From Bacteroides congonensis (lineage in GTDB: Bacteria; Bacteroidota; Bacteroidia; Bacteroidales; Bacteroidaceae), in assembly GCF_900130125.1 (NCBI RefSeq), contig NZ_FQXY01000009.1, positions 1 to 64,000 of the forward strand: DNA of 64,000 bases, given 5' to 3'. The notes under the pieces were generated by a model. That model saw only the letters and a list, made by a program, of their open reading frames with translations. It had not been told where the DNA came from and searched no databases. Of the stretch, positions 8,482 through 17,300 are shown in pieces; the stretch's first letter is position 1; the number at the start of each line of letters is the position of its first letter. Made by a program: the position numbers and the translations under genes.

Positions 8482-9496
8482 TGTTGATGAGAAGGGTATC
8501 GTTACCGTTGCGGTGAACGGTATCGGTGTGAAGGACTCACAAAATGACATATCTATGCCCGGCTCATTCAATAAGACATTGAAAGAAAATATTGGTCGGA
8601 TGCGTTGGTTCCTGAATCATCGTACAGACCAGTTGTTAGGTGTTCCGTTGAGTGGTAAGGAAACAGAAGGTAATTTGGTTATGGTCGGTCAGTTAAATCT
8701 TGAAAAACAGATTGGACGTGACACGTTGGCTGATTATAAGCTGTTTGCAGAGAATGGCAGAACACTTGAACATTCTATCGGAGTAAAAGCCATCAAAAGG
8801 GATTCTATCGATCCTTGTAAGGTACTTGAATGGCGTATGATGGAATATTCAACATTGACAAGTTGGGGGAGTAATCCACAGACTTTCCTTGTGAATATTA
8901 AGTCTGCTACTGCCGACCAGGTAAAGGAAGCTGTTGATTTCGTCCGGAAAGCGTTCTTGCAGCATGGATATAGTGATGAACGTTTAAAAGGATACGATAT
9001 GGAATTAAGTTTATTACTGAAGAGCCTCAACGGTGGTGCCGTTGTCTCATGTCCTCATTGTGGTCATCAATTTGATTATGATGCAGAAACGGAGCATACC
9101 TTTGCCCAACAGGTATTAGATTATGCTGCTGATTATCAGAGATGGATAACACAGGACATTGTAAGGGAAGAAATGGAGAAGCTCACTCCGGAGATTAGAA
9201 CCCAAGTAATTTCTCTTATTGATTCTGTCAAATCAGAAAAGAAAGAATTTACTCAAAAGGGTCTACAAGACCTTATGAATTATGTAAGATGTCCCCACTG
9301 TTGGGGAAAAGTATATCGTTCGAATGCTATTCTGCAAAACACTTCTGAAGATACCACCGGAAAAAATGAGCCGTCTGTTGACACTCAAGAAAAGAATGAC
9401 GGGAAAAATGGGAACGATGAAGTAACGATTAAAGCCGCTGATAATGGCACTTTACTCGATTTCAAGAGTTTGAATAGTTGTTTTGAGAATAAATAA
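8435..9496 (+). CDS. HK97-family prohead protease with a split zinc-finger-like tail
   Basis: About 353 residues, much longer than the usual 170-220. The N-terminal U35-type serine protease shows WFLNHRTDQLLGVPLS (catalytic histidine), LEHSIGVKA (serine) and EWRMMEYSTLTSWGSNP. It would cleave capsid N-terminal delta domains during head maturation. The C-terminal half is unusual, with two CPHC pairs, CPHCGHQF near residue 205 and CPHCWGKVY near 286, separated by a helical segment. They look like halves of one zinc-binding site. The end is low-complexity and acidic. The ATG at 8435 is preferred because GGAGAT lies at normal spacing; GTG 8420 and ATG 8426 are alternatives. Confidence 0.85.
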   Translation: MEEKIKSLQYKTKANDVDEKGIVTVAVNGIGVKDSQNDISMPGSFNKTLKENIGRMRWFLNHRTDQLLGVPLSGKETEGNLVMVGQLNLEKQIGRDTLADYKLFAENGRTLEHSIGVKAIKRDSIDPCKVLEWRMMEYSTLTSWGSNPQTFLVNIKSATADQVKEAVDFVRKAFLQHGYSDERLKGYDMELSLLLKSLNGGAVVSCPHCGHQFDYDAETEHTFAQQVLDYAADYQRWITQDIVREEMEKLTPEIRTQVISLIDSVKSEKKEFTQKGLQDLMNYVRCPHCWGKVYRSNAILQNTSEDTTGKNEPSVDTQEKNDGKNGNDEVTIKAADNGTLLDFKSLNSCFENK

Positions 9497-9513
9497 TTTA
9501 AAATTTAAATTTT

Positions 9514-11091
9514 ATGCCAATTAGAAAATTTACAGTATCAGATTTTAATCTGAAAACAGACGGTCTGCCGGCAGAACAGAAAACATTCATGGAAAACATC
9601 GCCGGCATGATGTGTGAAGTAGTTAACAAGTCACTTGAAGGATTTGCCTCACCGGAGGAGGTAACGAAACAGTTTGGTGACATCAATAATCTATTGAAAG
9701 CCTATGATGGAGAAAAGTTCCAGCAATTGGTAAAGGACAACGAGCAACTTGTAGAACAAGTTAAAACTCTTGGTGAAAGTATCGAGAAAATGAAGCAGAA
9801 AGGTCTTTCTATGGATACTATCAACAAGTTCGATGAGAAGTTGAACGAGATGCTTGATTCTGAAAAATTCAGAGATTTCGCAGAAGGAAAAACACGCAAA
9901 TCAGGAGAATTTGACGGCTTCTCCTTGAAAGATGTCGTTTCCATGACTGACAATTACACCGGTGATTTGTTGATTACTCAACAACAGAAACGTGTTGTGA
10001 CTCAGGTTGCCAACAAAAAGTTGCATATGCGTGATGTATTAACGACGCTGACTGCTGATCCTGCATACCCTCAACTTGCCTATGCGCAAGTATATGCTTT
10101 CAACCGCAATGCCCGTTTTGTAACAGAGAATGGGCGTTTGCCTGAATCAAGCATCAAGGTAAAAGAGATACAGACAGGAACTAAGCGCCTTGGTACTCAT
10201 ATCCGTATCTCAAAACGTATGTTGAAATCAAGAGTGTACATTCGTTCCTACATCTTGAACATGCTTCCTGAAGCTGTTTGGATGGCAGAAGACTGGAACA
10301 TCTTGTTTGGTGACGGTAATGGGGAGAATCTGCTTGGTATTGTCAATAATACTGGGGTGACTTCTGTAGAGAAGATTATTAGTACAGCCATTGTTACAGG
10401 TGCTGCTGGTGCTGTAAAAGCTATTACCGGATATAACGGTGATAAGGATGTGATTGTAGAGTTTGCAGAACCACAGGATTTGATTCTTGATGGAATGAGT
10501 ATCACGTTCGCTGGTGCCGCTGTTCTTACAGAACTGAACAAAACACACGCTCTTGTGAAAATGGAAGATGGGCGTATCCTTATTCCTGGTGTCGCGTTCT
10601 CCGGTGCTGAAACTGCTACGGATAAGATGACATTCAGTGTTCATGAAGCCGGCTTTAAGAATATTGAGGAACCCAACTCTGAAGATGTAGTGAAAACTGC
10701 TTTCGCCGCAATGACATATGCCCAGTATTTTCCGAATGCTATTATTCTTAATCCAATGACTGTTAACGGTATGGAATCAGAGAAAGATACGACAGGACGT
10801 AATCTTGGTATCGTTAAAATGGTTGATGGGGTGAAATATATTGCCGGTCGCCCGATTATCGAGTATGGTGGTATTCTTCCTGGTAAGTATCTTTTGGGTG
10901 ACTTCAACCAAGCCGCAAATTTGGTTGATTATACCACTTTGACACTTGAATGGGCTGAAGATGTGGAGACCAAGCTTTGCAACGAGGTTGTATTGATGGC
11001 ACAAGAAGAAGTTATCTTCCCGATTTATATGCCGTGGGCTTTCGCTTATGGGGATTTGGCCGCATTGAAGACTGCAATAACTAAAGCGTAG
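9514..11091 (+). CDS. HK97-fold major capsid protein
   Basis: A 525-residue protein following the prohead protease. About residues 30-150 are charged and helical (EQLVEQVKTLGESIEKMKQK), which fits a scaffold-like delta domain removed by the protease. The remainder fits the HK97 fold. It has the N-arm and E-loop region around FVTENGRLPESSIKVKEIQ, RISKRMLKSR, the spine helix and GDGNGENLLGIVNN, and a C-terminal P-domain and A-domain (YGGILPGKYLLGDFNQA; LMAQEEVIFPIYMPWAF). It is expected to be the most abundant virion protein. The gene starts 17 bases after the protease stop in an AT-rich leader typical of highly expressed Bacteroidales genes. Confidence 0.88.
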   Translation: MPIRKFTVSDFNLKTDGLPAEQKTFMENIAGMMCEVVNKSLEGFASPEEVTKQFGDINNLLKAYDGEKFQQLVKDNEQLVEQVKTLGESIEKMKQKGLSMDTINKFDEKLNEMLDSEKFRDFAEGKTRKSGEFDGFSLKDVVSMTDNYTGDLLITQQQKRVVTQVANKKLHMRDVLTTLTADPAYPQLAYAQVYAFNRNARFVTENGRLPESSIKVKEIQTGTKRLGTHIRISKRMLKSRVYIRSYILNMLPEAVWMAEDWNILFGDGNGENLLGIVNNTGVTSVEKIISTAIVTGAAGAVKAITGYNGDKDVIVEFAEPQDLILDGMSITFAGAAVLTELNKTHALVKMEDGRILIPGVAFSGAETATDKMTFSVHEAGFKNIEEPNSEDVVKTAFAAMTYAQYFPNAIILNPMTVNGMESEKDTTGRNLGIVKMVDGVKYIAGRPIIEYGGILPGKYLLGDFNQAANLVDYTTLTLEWAEDVETKLCNEVVLMAQEEVIFPIYMPWAFAYGDLAALKTAITKA

Positions 11092-11095
11092 GATT

Positions 11096-11518
11096 ATGGA
11101 TTACATACTTAGAGGTAACGATAAGGATGTAACCAATGTGCTTAAAGAGCAACGCATTCGGATTAATAGAGGGATGATTCAACTCATCCCTATTTCCGAA
11201 TGTGGTCTTGTTACAGAAGAAGATGCCCGAAAGACATTGGAATGTATGCTTGCAGAGAAAAATGAAGAGATTGGCAGGCTTACTGTATCCATTGTAGAGA
11301 AAGATAAGACAATTGTTGAACTGACAGAAGAGCGTGAAACAATGAAAGCTCGCATTGCAGAACTTGAAGTACAGGTGCCTTCTGATGAAAAGAATCTTCC
11401 GGTTGCCGATTCAAAAGATTTGCAAGAGGAAGATGCCAAGGAGGTAACTGTTACAGATGATAAAGCCGTTTCCGTGGAAGATGAAAAGAAAACCGGGAAA
11501 GGCAAGACTTCTAAATAA
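11096..11518 (+). CDS. Coiled-coil hypothetical protein in the head module
   Basis: A 140-residue protein beginning 4 bases after the capsid stop. The N-terminal 45 residues look globular (MDYILRGNDKDVTNV). They are followed by heptad-rich helix (ECMLAEKNEEIGRL, KDKTIVELTEERE) and a long acidic, lysine-containing disordered tail. Position and composition suggest a minor head or decoration protein, or an assembly aid, but no family is recognised. The adenine- and glutamate-rich tail (from about residue 95) is low complexity, so homology there would be unreliable. Confidence 0.65.
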   Translation: MDYILRGNDKDVTNVLKEQRIRINRGMIQLIPISECGLVTEEDARKTLECMLAEKNEEIGRLTVSIVEKDKTIVELTEERETMKARIAELEVQVPSDEKNLPVADSKDLQEEDAKEVTVTDDKAVSVEDEKKTGKGKTSK

Positions 11519-11526
11519 CTATCGCT

Positions 11527-12069
11527 ATGTTGATTGATGTTTCATATTTTATGTCAGGTCCCAGGCATATTGAGAATGTTTCGGTCGCTGAAATGCCTTC
11601 GCCCCAATCTCTTGCTGTGAATGAGGTGATAAATGGGTATATTAAGGTATTTCAGCCCGAATTTCTCCGGAATGTTGTTGGTGTGACTCTTTCCCAAGCT
11701 ATCACAGATTATTTGGAGCTTATTGAACGGGAAAAGGAAGATTCTTCAGATGAAGTTGATATTTCAGAAGAGAAGGAAGCCCCCCAGTCCGGATATGCAG
11801 TATTATGCGAGAAGCTGTGTGAACCGTTCGCTGACTATGTCTTTTATCATATTCTTCGTGACGCAAACACCCAGGCTACAATAACCGGGCTTGTCCGTTT
11901 GAAATGTGCTAATGAATATATGGCTCCTTTGAAGAGACAAGTAAGCACATGGAATAGCATGGTAGAGAAGAATAAACAGTTTGTTGAATGGGCTATGTCG
12001 AATGATTGTCCTTTCGATGTGAAAATAACCAAGAATCTTTTGACCCCAATTAATGCTTTCAATTTATGA
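11527..12069 (+). CDS. Probable head-tail connector (DUF6712-like)
   Basis: 180 residues, mostly helical, with an inserted acidic loop (residues 60-78, SSDEVDISEEKEA). The layout MLIDVSYFMSGPRHIENVS followed by helices and a C-terminal VEWAMSNDCPFDVKITKN resembles Bacteroidales phage adaptor proteins that I recall as DUF6712. These sit under the portal. Its place directly after the capsid genes, with a 4-base overlap to the next gene, fits an adaptor or stopper role. The exact role is inferred from position. Confidence 0.55.
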   Translation: MLIDVSYFMSGPRHIENVSVAEMPSPQSLAVNEVINGYIKVFQPEFLRNVVGVTLSQAITDYLELIEREKEDSSDEVDISEEKEAPQSGYAVLCEKLCEPFADYVFYHILRDANTQATITGLVRLKCANEYMAPLKRQVSTWNSMVEKNKQFVEWAMSNDCPFDVKITKNLLTPINAFNL

Positions 12070-12638
12070 TAGATTTAGATATAACAGAACTGTTTGAGGA
12101 GATTGTAAAGGAACTTCCAGAAGGGCTTGAAATTCTCTATCCAAATGGGAAAGGGGGAACTAAAGTTATGAAGTCCCCAAGGTTGAATTACGTCTTCGGT
12201 AGCAGTCAATATATCAAAGATATTTTAGATGAATACAGTAAGTCTTCTGCCCAGTCTGAAAGGAAGTTTCCATTGGTTGCACTATTCACTCCAATTAGTG
12301 AGGATAGAGGTGATGCGGATTATTTTTCAAAAGCAAAGGTTTCGTTAATTATAGCATGTTCTTCTTGTAAAGAGTGGAGCAATGAGATGCGCAGAACCAC
12401 ATCTTTTAAAAATATCCTTCGGCCAATCTATAAACGTTTATTGGAAGTATTATATGAAGATTCTCGGTTCGACTGCGACTATGACGAAAAAGTGAAACAT
12501 AGTTATTCAGAAAACTATTCATATGGCAGATACGGAGCCTATACAGATTCCGGTGAGGCTGTGAGCGAGCCGATTGATGCCATAAATATACGCTCGATGG
12601 AAATAAAAATTAATAATCTTAATTGTAGAAGAAAATGA
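12066..12638 (+). CDS. Hypothetical neck or tail-completion protein
   Basis: 190 residues with no recognised motif. The order connector, this gene, then tail tube matches the place of head-closure, neck or tail-terminator proteins in siphoviruses. Visible features are a beta-rich centre (FPLVALFTPISEDRG; KVSLIIACSSCKEW) and a C-terminal strand (SMEIKINNLNCRRK), which would suit a tail-terminator-like fold. It overlaps both neighbours by 4 bases (ATGA), indicating translational coupling within the operon. Confidence 0.5.
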   Translation: MIDLDITELFEEIVKELPEGLEILYPNGKGGTKVMKSPRLNYVFGSSQYIKDILDEYSKSSAQSERKFPLVALFTPISEDRGDADYFSKAKVSLIIACSSCKEWSNEMRRTTSFKNILRPIYKRLLEVLYEDSRFDCDYDEKVKHSYSENYSYGRYGAYTDSGEAVSEPIDAINIRSMEIKINNLNCRRK

Positions 12639-13474
12639 GAAAGATTAGAACGTGTAAGGGTTCCCGGATGAACACTGGTAGTTCTGCCTGTAGCATTGAC
12701 TGGAAAAAAGTCAAAGGTGCTATCTTGACAGAACATGGTGTCAAACTCCCTGCTGATATAACAGGTGAGAAGTTGCTCGAATTGTGCCATGCAGACCGTC
12801 CCGGGCGTATTTACCCTATTTTGCCATTCCTGGAGTATGCCAAGAATGGTGGAGAGCCTCAAGTTAATCCTGTAGGGTACGGTGCAAGTGAATACAACGG
12901 GCTTAGCGCTCAAACAGACACCTTCACTTTGAAGAAATTTGATGAGGTTTTGAATGCCCAGCTTCTGAAATGTGCCAATAAAGGATGGGATGTTTACTTT
13001 TGGAATCAGGATAATATGTTGATCGGTTATAATGATGACACTGATATCCTTGCCGGTATTCCGATGTCTACTGTTTACCCGACCGTGACACAGTACCCGA
13101 CCAGTAGTGCTAAGTCTGCGATGACTGTTAGTTTTTCACATGAAGATGTGGAAGACAGCCAATTGCACTTTGACTACGTGCAGTTAGACTTCAATCCCAA
13201 GAATTTCGTTAAAGGCTTGGTTGATGTTGTGTTTCAAAAGTTGGAGGCCGAAAATACTTACAAAATAGTTGAAGTTGTTGGTGGTTATGACCGTACAGAA
13301 GAATTTGGCAGTCTTATTGCTGATGGTGCTGCTGAAGTTATGAATAACGTAACTTCTGCTACATATTCGGATGGTATCATTACCATTGTTCCTAAAGCCG
13401 GGGCGGTTCCTTCGTTGAAAGCTCCTTCTGTATTGTATGAAAAAGGAATCAGAGGTATCGAGCAGGTGTCATGA
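12635..13474 (+). CDS. Probable major tail (tube) protein
   Basis: 279 residues, rich in beta strands and polar residues. It lies just before a small gene and, a little further on, the tape-measure gene, which is the usual place of the tail-tube subunit. Sequences such as DVYFWNQDNMLIGY and GGYDRTEEFGSLIADG alternate strands and loops. The C-terminal part (TSATYSDGIITIVPKAG) could be an Ig-like or extra beta domain. No catalytic motif is present. It overlaps the following 51-codon gene by 4 bases. The call rests on position, size and composition. Confidence 0.5.
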   Translation: MRKIRTCKGSRMNTGSSACSIDWKKVKGAILTEHGVKLPADITGEKLLELCHADRPGRIYPILPFLEYAKNGGEPQVNPVGYGASEYNGLSAQTDTFTLKKFDEVLNAQLLKCANKGWDVYFWNQDNMLIGYNDDTDILAGIPMSTVYPTVTQYPTSSAKSAMTVSFSHEDVEDSQLHFDYVQLDFNPKNFVKGLVDVVFQKLEAENTYKIVEVVGGYDRTEEFGSLIADGAAEVMNNVTSATYSDGIITIVPKAGAVPSLKAPSVLYEKGIRGIEQVS

Positions 13475-13626
13475 AGGTAGATAATGTTACGTTCGTCGAG
13501 GTTGCTGTGAAGGGCATGACGAAGGAAGAGTTTATTAATGCGCACATTAAAGTCGTGTGGCAGGAACTGAAGGAAGCTGACCGCAAGAAGAAGCTCTCGG
13601 AAGTGTACGATGCGATAACTAAGTAA
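13471..13626 (+). CDS. Small protein, possible tail-assembly factor
   Basis: A 51-residue frame that starts within the tail-tube stop (ATGA overlap) and ends in TAA four bases before a terminator hairpin. The sequence is MKVDNVTFVEVAVKGMTKEE, then a helical lysine-rich end (ADRKKKLSEVYDAITK). Genes in this slot are often tail-assembly chaperones, but at 51 residues that is uncertain. Overlap at the start and a terminator right after its stop make it likely to be translated. Confidence 0.6.
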   Translation: MKVDNVTFVEVAVKGMTKEEFINAHIKVVWQELKEADRKKKLSEVYDAITK

Positions 13627-13630
13627 CCGA

Positions 13631-13670
13631 CGGGCTGGGGTGTGATTACAGCCCGGCCCGTTATATTTTT
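13631..13670 (+). terminator. Terminator after the head and tube genes
   Basis: CGGGCTG (13631-13637) and CAGCCCG (13649-13655) form a GC-rich stem followed by TTATATTTTT. It separates the capsid-to-tube operon from the tape-measure group and would reduce read-through. Confidence 0.65.
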
Positions 13671-13675
13671 ACTGT

Positions 13676-14197
13676 ATGGCAGATTTTGATGAATTACATA
13701 GAGTTATTCATTCCATTGCATCCGGGTTTGAAGAGGAATGTATTAGGTGTATGGAAGAACATAAGAATGTACTCGTTGATTGCATTCAGGAACAATTATA
13801 TTCCGGTCTGGACGGTACTGAACATCTATTGAATCCTGATTATGATACTGACACCTATTTTAACGAGCCCGGTCCCTGGCAGAACCGTGCGGAACAATAT
13901 AAACGATGGAAGGAGAGGATAACTCCACCTCTTAGAAGTGAGATGCTTTATTTGCCACCGCGTCCGGTTGAGGTACCTAACCTCTTTATTACTGGTACTT
14001 TCTATGATAGCATAACTGCCGATAGAATTGATTCCGGGCTTCGATTCTCAACGAAAGGATTTACGGACGGTAGTTCTATTGAGAAGAAATACGGTGAGCA
14101 GATTTTAGGCATTGGTGATACAGCTAAAGAGTACTTTAATATTATGTATCTCCGTCCCTGGATGGAACGTTTCTTTTCAGAATGTGGATATCGGTAG
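13676..14197 (+). CDS. Hypothetical phage structural protein
   Basis: 173 residues, acidic and rich in cysteine early on (CIRCMEEHKNVLVDC). It has a proline-rich centre (ITPPLRSEMLYLPPRPVEVP), then FITGTFYDSITADRIDSG and KYGEQILGIGDTAKEYF. The phrase LFITGTFYDSI resembles tail-completion or virion-morphogenesis proteins that place a 'G-x-hydrophobic-xxS' strand before the DNA-exit side, but I cannot name a family. It is the first gene of the group leading into the tape measure. Confidence 0.5.
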   Translation: MADFDELHRVIHSIASGFEEECIRCMEEHKNVLVDCIQEQLYSGLDGTEHLLNPDYDTDTYFNEPGPWQNRAEQYKRWKERITPPLRSEMLYLPPRPVEVPNLFITGTFYDSITADRIDSGLRFSTKGFTDGSSIEKKYGEQILGIGDTAKEYFNIMYLRPWMERFFSECGYR

Positions 14198-14200
14198 AAA

Positions 14201-14389
14201 ATGGCTTGTAGTTGCGAAATAAAAAAGATGCAGAGTGAACTGGAACGTATCAGTGATCTTGCAAAGAAAGCAGCTGTCTTGGATGGTTGCATGTATGTCG
14301 TTTATCAGAAAGAAGATGGTACCTATGCTTTTGATAAACTAGGAGTTGAGATAAAAGGAAAGATTGTTGAATATAGACATTACCTGTAA
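14201..14389 (+). CDS. Small hypothetical protein, 62 residues
   Basis: The gene starts 3 bases after the preceding stop and ends 2 bases before the tape-measure ATG, so it is tightly packed in the tail operon. The protein starts MACSCEIKKMQSELERIS, a short amphipathic helix, then a small beta part (CMYVVYQKEDGTYAFDKLG). Small proteins here often help load the tape measure. No family is recognised and no function is asserted. Confidence 0.55.
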   Translation: MACSCEIKKMQSELERISDLAKKAAVLDGCMYVVYQKEDGTYAFDKLGVEIKGKIVEYRHYL

Positions 14390-14391
14390 TT

Positions 14392-17300
14392 ATGGCAGAT
14401 TTAAAATTAAAAGATTTCGTTGATGAGAACGATTTGCAGAAATTGGTGGAGCTTGATAATACTATTGAGCGTGTGAGGGCTGATTATGTTAATGCGGCCA
14501 AAGAATTAGCAAAAGGTTTGAAACTAAATGTAGAAGGTGTTGCTGATCTTGAAAAGTTGAGTAACCTTTATAATACTCAAGCAAAAACGGCTGGTTCTGC
14601 ATCTGCTGAATTAACCGAAGCTCTTAGAAGACAGTCTGAAATAACTCAAACTGTCAGTAAGAAGATAGAGGAAAAGCTAAATGTAGAGAAATTATCTGCT
14701 GCTGAACTGAAGAAACTAACCAAAGCAAACTCGGATAATGCTGTGTCCTTGGAAAAGGCTGCTAAAGCAGAAGCTAACTTGACAAAAGCGCAGAATGCCG
14801 GTAATACTACTCGTAAGAAAGCTGTTCTATCTGAAGAAGAACGTTTAAAACTTATCAGAACTGCTATTATCTTGACTAATCAGGAAGTACATAGCCGTTC
14901 ACAAGCAAAGGAAATGAATAAGCAGCTGCAAAAGGCTGTTGATGTTTTGAAAGATACGGATGAAAACTATATTCGTACACTTGCCCGTCTTAATTCTACT
15001 ATTGGAATCAACACTGATTACATAAAGCGAAATTCCGATCGATATAGTCAACAGAAAATGACCATTGGTGCATATCGGGAAGAAGTAAAGGCGGCATGGA
15101 TTGAAATACAGAACGGTAATAAGTCCATGCAGAACATGGGAATTATTGCCCGGAATGCTGGAATGATGCTTAAAACGGAGATGGCTCCTGGGCTAAACAA
15201 AGTTGGTGCAGGATTGAAAGGGTGGGCTGCTGGATATATTGGTGCACAAGCTGTTGTAAGTGGCGTTGTAGCTCTTTTTACTAAACTTCGGGAAGGGGTT
15301 GGTAGTGTTGTCGAGTTCGAGTTTGCTAATAGCCGGCTTGCCGCAATACTCGGTACCACATCAGACCAAATAAAAGAATTAACTCTTGATGCTAAAAGGT
15401 TGGGAGCTACAACTAAATATACAGCTTCTGAAGCTACCGAATTGCAGATAGAATTAGCCAAGTTGGGGTTTACACGGAAAGAAATATTAGATGCAACAGA
15501 ATCGGTTTTACGTTTTGCTCAAGCTACCGGTGCAGAGTTAGGGGAAGCTGCTTCGCTAACTGGAGCTGCATTGAGAATGTTCAATGCAGATACTCGTGAG
15601 ACAGAACGTTATGTATCTGCAATGGCTGTTGCTACAACAAAGAGTGCGTTATCGTTTTCATATCTTGCTACTGCACTTCCAATCGTTGGACCGGTAGCTA
15701 AGGCTTTTAATTTCTCTATTGAAGATACTTTGGCTTTACTAGGTAAATTATCAGACGCCGGCTTTGACGCTTCAATGTCTGCTACTGCTACACGTAATAT
15801 TCTTCTAAATTTAGCTGATACAAACGGTGTACTTGCTAAGTCGTTAGGTGGTCCGGTTAAAACGCTGCCTGAATTGGTGGCTGGATTACAAAAATTGAAA
15901 GAGCAGGGAGTAGATTTGAATAGTACTCTTGAAATGACTGATAAACGGAGTGTTGCTGCTTTCAATGCATTTCTTACCGCTGCCGATAAGATTGTTCCAT
16001 TACGCGAACAAATAACAGGTGTTGAAGGTGAATTGGGTGATATGGCTCATACTATGGAAGATAATGCCAAAGGTGCAATTGATAGTTTAAAATCTGCTTG
16101 GGAAGCCCTGATGATCTCTTTAGGTAAAAACACAGGCGTTTTATCTGGGATAATAAACGAATTTACCGACCTTGTCCGTTCTATGCGTGCCGTAATAGCC
16201 ACGGCAGAAGAACTTGGCGAGGAAAGATTAGCTAATGCAGCTCGTAATGGTCAAGAAGCTGCTAAACTGGATAAGGAATGGGTTAAATCTAAGGAGGAAA
16301 GTATTGATAGGGTCGCTTTGAAATATAGAAAAGAGGGAGTTGACGGTGCAGAAGCTTTTGAGAAAGCTAGAGGAGAACAACTTAAAATATTAGAAAGAAC
16401 TTTATCGCAAGAAGAAGCTAGATTACAACTTTATACTAAACGAAACCAAAAGCAGTGGAGTGAGTATAATAATCGTAGTTTATTGAAACAAGGCCTAGGG
16501 CTTCAAAAAACTACTAATCAGATGAAAAAAGACATAGATGAGTCTTTCAAGCTTGTTGAAGAGCAAACTGCATATGTTGCTGGGTTGAAAGAAAAAATGG
16601 AGCAAATCAAAGGTATTACCAATGATTATCAAGAGGAAAATACGGGAAGTACATTCAACAAACCTCTCACAGATAAAGAAAAACGTGAACTGGAGAAAGC
16701 TGCTAAGGAAAAACAAAAGATTAAGGAAACCTATCAAGAGTCTGAACTCGCCCTCATGGATGAAGGCTTAGAAAAGGAACTTGCTAAAATTGGTTTAGCG
16801 TACTCAAAGAAGATTGCTGCTGTTAAGGGTTATAGTAAAGAAGAAATCGCTACTCGTCAGAATTTGGCGAAAGAAATGCAGGATAAATTAGATGAATTCT
16901 CTATTAAGTATAATTCTGACCGTGAAAAGAAAGATGTTGAGAACGCTCTTGCTGTTGTAAAAAAGGGGTCCCAGGAAGAACTTGATTTGAAATTGCACCA
17001 GTTGGAGTTGCAACGTGAAGCAGAAATTGATGCAGCGGAGAAAACAGGTGAAGATGTTTTTCTCATTGACGAAAAATATGCAAAAAAGAAACAAGAACTT
17101 TACGAAAGACATGCATCCGATCAGGTGCAGTTAATTGCAGAGAATGCAGCGCATGAGCAGGAAATCCGGGATGCTGCCTATGTTATGGATACGCTTGCTC
17201 TTAAAAAACAGTTAGCTTCTAAGGAAATAACCCAGCAGGAGTATGCAGAACTTGAGTATCAGTTAAAATTAGATTATGTACGTAAAACCTCGGAAGCTGC

